Part shown: piece by piece, positions 7,557 through 10,624 of the stretch
How the letters are laid out: each line of letters begins with the position of its first letter
Position numbering within the stretch: the stretch's first letter is position 1
From: UBA11164 sp002420085
GTDB taxonomy: Bacteria > Pseudomonadota > Gammaproteobacteria > Xanthomonadales > Xanthomonadaceae
Direction of reading: 5' to 3'
Assembly (NCBI GenBank): GCA_031976395.1
Contig: DALYLJ010000111.1
Span: 1 to 10,624 of the forward strand
DNA length: 10,624 bases
Translations under genes and position numbers: made by a program
Notes under the pieces: generated by a model
Seen by the model: the letters and a program-made list of their open reading frames with translations, nothing else
The model's database searches: none
Told to the model about the DNA's origin: nothing

Positions 7557-8714
7557 ATGCGCCTGAGTCTGGTCAGCGAAACCTACCCTCCGGAAGTCAA
7601 TGGCGTGGCACTGACCGTGCAGGGCCTGGAACTCGGCCTGCGCCGGCTCGGCCACGACGTCGAACTGATCCGACCGCGCCAGCCGGACGACCCGGCCGAG
7701 TCACCGGACGGCCAGTGCCTGCTGCCCAGCGCGCCGGTGCCGCGCTACCCTGGGCTGCGCTTCGGCCTGCCGGCCGGCCGGCGATTGGCCGCCCTGTGGC
7801 ACGACGCTCGTCCGGATGCCATCTACATCGCAACCGAGGGACCGCTCGGCTGGTCGGCCCTGCGCACCGCCCGGCGACTGGCCATTCCGGTCTGCACCGG
7901 CCTGCACACCCGCTTCGACGACTACATCGGCGAATACGCTTTCGGTTACCTGCGGCCACTGGTCTTCGCCTGGATGCGGCGCTTCCACAACCATGCCGCC
8001 ACCACCCTGGTGCCGACCCCGGCACTGGCCGATTTCCTGCACGGACGCGGCTTCGCCTCGGTCACCGTGCTCGAACGGGCGGTGGACACCGCGCTGTTCG
8101 ACCCGGCCCGGCGTGACCCCGAACTGCGTCGGCAATGGCAACTCGGGCCAGACGATCTGGCGGTCGTCCATGTCGGGCGAATCGCTGCCGAAAAGAATCT
8201 GCCACTCGCGGTCCGGACCTTCCGTGCGATTCAGGCCAAGCGCCCCGACGCCCGCTTCGTCTGGATCGGCGATGGCCCCGAGCGCGCCGCACTGGCGCGC
8301 GCCAATCCGGATTTCCTGATGCTCGGCATCAAGCGTGGCGAAGACCTGGCCCGACACTTCGCCAGTGCCGACCTGTTCCTGTTCCCGAGCAAGAGCGAAA
8401 CCTTCGGCAATGTCACCCTCGAAGCGATGGCCAGCGGTCTGGCAACCGTCGCCTTCGACTACGGTGCCGCCCACGAGCACCTGCGCGACGGCCTGCATGG
8501 CGCCACCCTGGCCCTCGACGACGACGACGGCTTTGTCACCCGCGCCTGCCGGATCGCCACCGCCGAACCGCAGACCCGCGCCGCGATGGCCGCCGCCGCC
8601 CGAGCGGCAGTCAGCCCGCTCAGCCCGGACCGGGTGGTGCAACGCTTCGCCGACCTGTTGTCCGACCTGGCCAGCCATGGCCGGTCGCACCAAGCGAATC
8701 GGTGCGCCGCATGA
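7557..8714 (+). CDS. GT4-family glycosyltransferase (GT-B fold), acceptor unknown
   Basis: Retaining, nucleotide-sugar-dependent glycosyltransferase of 385 residues, with no signal peptide or clear membrane segment. The N-terminal half has the GT-B opening SETYPPEVNGV (7-17), a helix GLELGLRRLGHDV, and CTGLHTRFDDY (113-123), where His117 is a typical acceptor-side residue. The C-terminal half has VGRIAAEKNL (206-215; Arg208 and Lys213 at the usual donor-phosphate positions), GDGPER (238-243) and the EX7E motif with Glu281 and Glu289. It resembles the mannosyl/glucosyl and sulfoquinovosyl lipid-transferase branch of GT4 (PimB/MgtA/SQD2-like), so a lipid acceptor is plausible, but sugar and acceptor cannot be read from the sequence. 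The ATG at 7557 fits the conserved N-terminus, yet no Shine-Dalgarno is evident. The stop overlaps the start of the PAP2 gene (ATGA). Confidence 0.88.
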   Translation: MRLSLVSETYPPEVNGVALTVQGLELGLRRLGHDVELIRPRQPDDPAESPDGQCLLPSAPVPRYPGLRFGLPAGRRLAALWHDARPDAIYIATEGPLGWSALRTARRLAIPVCTGLHTRFDDYIGEYAFGYLRPLVFAWMRRFHNHAATTLVPTPALADFLHGRGFASVTVLERAVDTALFDPARRDPELRRQWQLGPDDLAVVHVGRIAAEKNLPLAVRTFRAIQAKRPDARFVWIGDGPERAALARANPDFLMLGIKRGEDLARHFASADLFLFPSKSETFGNVTLEAMASGLATVAFDYGAAHEHLRDGLHGATLALDDDDGFVTRACRIATAEPQTRAAMAAAARAAVSPLSPDRVVQRFADLLSDLASHGRSHQANRCAA

Positions 8715-9247
8715 AATTCTCCACCAGCACCCGACAGATGATCGAGCGCGAACACGGCTGGTGCCTGGTCGCCAACGCCTGGGGCCGACACCGGCGGGTC
8801 CATCGCTACTTCGCGACCGTCAGCCGACTCGGCGATGGCGTGTTCTGGTATGGCCTGATGGCCCTGTCGGTGCTGATCGATGGCTATGCCGGCCTGCTCG
8901 CCTCGACCCACATGGCCGCCACCGGCCTGGCCGCGCTGATCCTGTACACGGTGCTCAAGCGCTGGACCCGGCGACCGCGACCCTGTGCCCGCGACCGCCG
9001 CATCCAGGCCCTGGTGCCGCCACTCGACGAATTCAGTTTCCCGTCCGGCCACACCCTGCACGCGGTCGCCTTCACCATCGTCGCCCTGGCCTACTATCCG
9101 GCCCTGTCCTGGGTGCTGGTGCCGTTCGCCGCCAGCGTCGCCGTCTCGCGGGTGGTGCTCGGCCTGCACTATCCAAGCGATGTGTTGGCCGCCACGGCGG
9201 TCGGCACCGTCCTCGCGGGCCTGTCGCTGCACCTGATCGGCGGCTGA
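8711..9247 (+). CDS. PAP2-type membrane phosphatase
   Basis: Integral-membrane phosphatase of the type 2 phosphatidic acid phosphatase family, which acts on lipid phosphates or polyprenyl pyrophosphates at the membrane. The 178-residue protein carries all three motifs: KXXXXXXRP (Lys83 to Arg90-Pro91), PSGH (111-114) and SRXXXXXHXXXD (Ser146, Arg147, His153, Asp157), so it should be active. Hydrophobic segments lie at about 44-59, 63-82, 117-132, 134-150 and 157-175. A polar, basic N-terminal region of some 40 residues precedes them. The ATG at 8711 overlaps the glycosyltransferase stop by four bases, which implies coupled translation and a shared pathway. The open frame continues upstream to 8135, but that part is a shadow of the glycosyltransferase. 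The substrate (phosphatidic acid, phosphatidylglycerol phosphate, undecaprenyl pyrophosphate or a lipid A phosphate) is unknown. Confidence 0.9.
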   Translation: MKFSTSTRQMIEREHGWCLVANAWGRHRRVHRYFATVSRLGDGVFWYGLMALSVLIDGYAGLLASTHMAATGLAALILYTVLKRWTRRPRPCARDRRIQALVPPLDEFSFPSGHTLHAVAFTIVALAYYPALSWVLVPFAASVAVSRVVLGLHYPSDVLAATAVGTVLAGLSLHLIGG

Positions 9248-9266
9248 CCGCGACGCTCGCGCGGTC
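9246..9266. terminator. GC-rich hairpin between convergent PAP2 gene and ffh
   Basis: GACCGCG (9246-9252) and CGCGGTC (9260-9266) form a seven-pair perfect stem with a seven-base loop, starting inside the PAP2 stop codon. An alternative stem pairs CGCGAC (9249-9254) with GTCGCG (9264-9269). It occupies most of the 27-base gap between the two stop codons, where a bidirectional 3'-end structure would be expected. There is no T-tract on either side, so intrinsic termination is doubtful. Confidence 0.35.
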
Positions 9267-9274
9267 GCGACCCC

Positions 9275-10624
9275 TCAGCGCATCGGGAAACCGCCCGGCC
9301 CCCGACCGCCCAGCATGCCCTGCATGCCGCGCATCATGCCCTTCATGCCGCCGCGCGACAATTTCGACATCATCTTTTCCATCTGCTGATACTGCTTGAT
9401 CAGGCGATTGACATCGGCCGGCGTGGTGCCGGAGCCGCGTGCGATCCGTGCCCGCCGCGAGCCATTGAGGATGTCCGGATGACGGCGTTCCTTAGGCGTC
9501 ATCGAACCGATGATGGCGATCAACCGGGGGATTTCCTTGCCGCCCACCTGGCTCTTGATCTGATCGGGAATCTGTCCCATGCCGGGCAGCTTGTCCATCA
9601 ACGCTCCCAGGCCGCCCATGTTCTGCATCTGGAGGAACTGATCGCGCATGTCTTCGAGATCGAACTTGCGGCCCTTGGCGACCTTCTGCGCCAGCTTCTC
9701 GACCTTCTCGCGATCGACCCGCTGCTCGACTTCCTCGACCAGGGACAGCACGTCGCCCATGTCGAGGATGCGATTGGCGACCCGATCCGGATGGAACACA
9801 TCGAGCGCATCGGTCTTCTCACCGACACCGACGAACTTGATCGGTCGACCGGTCACGTAACGCACCGACAAGGCGGCACCACCACGGGCGTCGCCATCGG
9901 TCTTGGTCAGCACGACCCCGGTCAGCGGCAACGCCTCGGCGAATGCCTTGGCGGTATTGGCGGCATCCTGACCGGTCATGGCATCGACCACGAACAGGGT
10001 CTCGACTGGCGCGACCGCCGCATGCAGGGCCTTGATCTCGGCCATCATCGCGGCATCGATCGCCAGCCGGCCGGCGGTATCGACCAGCAGGACATCGGCG
10101 AATGCCTTGCGCGCCTCGGCCACGGCCGAGCGGGCGATGTCCTCGGGCCGCTGGTCCGGGCTGGACGGATGGAACAGCACATCGACCTGCCCGGCGAGCG
10201 TGCGCAACTGCTCGATCGCTGCCGGTCGGTAGACGTCACAACTGACCACCATCACCTTCTTCTTGCGCCGCTCCTTCAGATGCCGCGCCAGCTTGGCCAC
10301 CGTGGTGGTCTTGCCGGCACCCTGCAAGCCGGCCATCAGGATGATCGCCGGCGCCGGCACATTGAGGTTCAGATCGGCGCTCTGGGCACCCATCACCAGT
10401 GCCAGTTCGTCCCGAACGATCTTGATCAGCGCCTGACCTGGCGTCAGGCTGCGCAACACCTCCTGACCGACCGCCCGGACCTTGACCCGTTCGATCAGCG
10501 CCTGCACCACCGGCAGGGCGACATCGGCCTCCAGCAGGGCGACCCGGACATCGCGCAGCGAACTGCGGATGTTCTCTTCACTGAGCCGGCCGCGACCGCG
10601 CACGCGATCGAAGGTGGCCGATAG
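9275..10624 (-). CDS. ffh: Signal recognition particle protein Ffh (SRP54), 5' partial
   Basis: GTPase subunit of the bacterial signal recognition particle; it binds 4.5S RNA and signal sequences of nascent inner-membrane proteins and docks with FtsY. The visible 449 residues hold the N domain (ALLEADVALPVV), the G domain with P-loop GLQGAGKTT (99-107), DVYRPAAIEQL, DTAGR (182-186), TKTDGDARGG (240-249) and GVGEKTDAL, then the M domain (from about 300). The M domain includes GSRRARIARGSGT for RNA binding and a methionine-rich tail (KGMMRGMQGM). The GTG at 10603 is not the start: the frame continues to the window edge as LSATFDRVRGRGRL, matching Ffh from about residue 9, so only around eight codons are missing. 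It is convergent with the PAP2 gene and functionally unrelated to it. Confidence 0.98.
   Translation of the reverse strand, partial: LSATFDRVRGRGRLSEENIRSSLRDVRVALLEADVALPVVQALIERVKVRAVGQEVLRSLTPGQALIKIVRDELALVMGAQSADLNLNVPAPAIILMAGLQGAGKTTTVAKLARHLKERRKKKVMVVSCDVYRPAAIEQLRTLAGQVDVLFHPSSPDQRPEDIARSAVAEARKAFADVLLVDTAGRLAIDAAMMAEIKALHAAVAPVETLFVVDAMTGQDAANTAKAFAEALPLTGVVLTKTDGDARGGAALSVRYVTGRPIKFVGVGEKTDALDVFHPDRVANRILDMGDVLSLVEEVEQRVDREKVEKLAQKVAKGRKFDLEDMRDQFLQMQNMGGLGALMDKLPGMGQIPDQIKSQVGGKEIPRLIAIIGSMTPKERRHPDILNGSRRARIARGSGTTPADVNRLIKQYQQMEKMMSKLSRGGMKGMMRGMQGMLGGRGPGGFPMR

Noticed and set aside
8135..8710. N-terminal extension of the PAP2 protein
   Set aside because: The frame is open but overlaps the whole second half of the well-supported glycosyltransferase and reads as Arg/Pro-rich shadow sequence; the ATG at 8711 with ATGA overlap fits the family length.
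10601..10603. GTG as start codon of ffh
   Set aside because: Upstream in-frame codons up to the window edge match the Ffh N-terminus (LSATFDR before the RGRGRL segment), so this GTG is an internal valine and the gene is cut by the window end.

Overview
The window is GC-rich chromosomal DNA from a gammaproteobacterium. Ffh, PhoB (229 residues, with active-site positions identical to Escherichia coli numbering), PPK1 and Ppx are all of gammaproteobacterial type. The linkage of phoB-phoR with ppk-ppx, downstream of a BepA-like M48 peptidase, suggests the Xanthomonadales/Lysobacterales side of the class; that placement is an inference from gene order, not a proof. Coding density is very high and there are no mobile-element, CRISPR, tRNA or rRNA signs. 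No gene-free stretch exceeds about 190 bases.

Layout from left to right. (1) Bases 2-1573 hold the body of a periplasmic M48 metalloprotease with TPR repeats (BepA/YfgC type), whose signal peptide lies before the window. (2) Bases 1574-1677 are an AT-rich intergenic stretch with a good Pho box and a matching -10 element just before phoB. (3) phoB, phoR, ppk1 and ppx follow on the + strand with gaps of 14, 30 and 2 bases. They read as one phosphate-response and polyphosphate operon. (4) Bases 7370-7556 contain a 13-bp tandem repeat with hairpin potential, then three exact CTGTCAT motifs, the PhoB half-site consensus. (5) A GT4-type glycosyltransferase and a small PAP2-type membrane phosphatase overlap by four bases (ATGA) and look translationally coupled. 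(6) ffh, encoding the signal recognition particle GTPase, converges from the - strand and runs off the right edge, lacking only about eight N-terminal codons.

How the genes fit together: PhoR and PhoB sense and transduce phosphate limitation, PPK1 makes polyphosphate, and Ppx degrades it, so phosphate signalling and phosphate storage are co-encoded. The most interesting open question is whether the downstream glycosyltransferase/PAP2 pair belongs to the same response. The CTGTCAT cluster in front of it, and the known replacement of phospholipids by glycolipids in phosphate-starved proteobacteria, make a lipid-remodelling role plausible but unproven. Apart from that, this is largely a conserved core region, and I do not see a clearly novel system.
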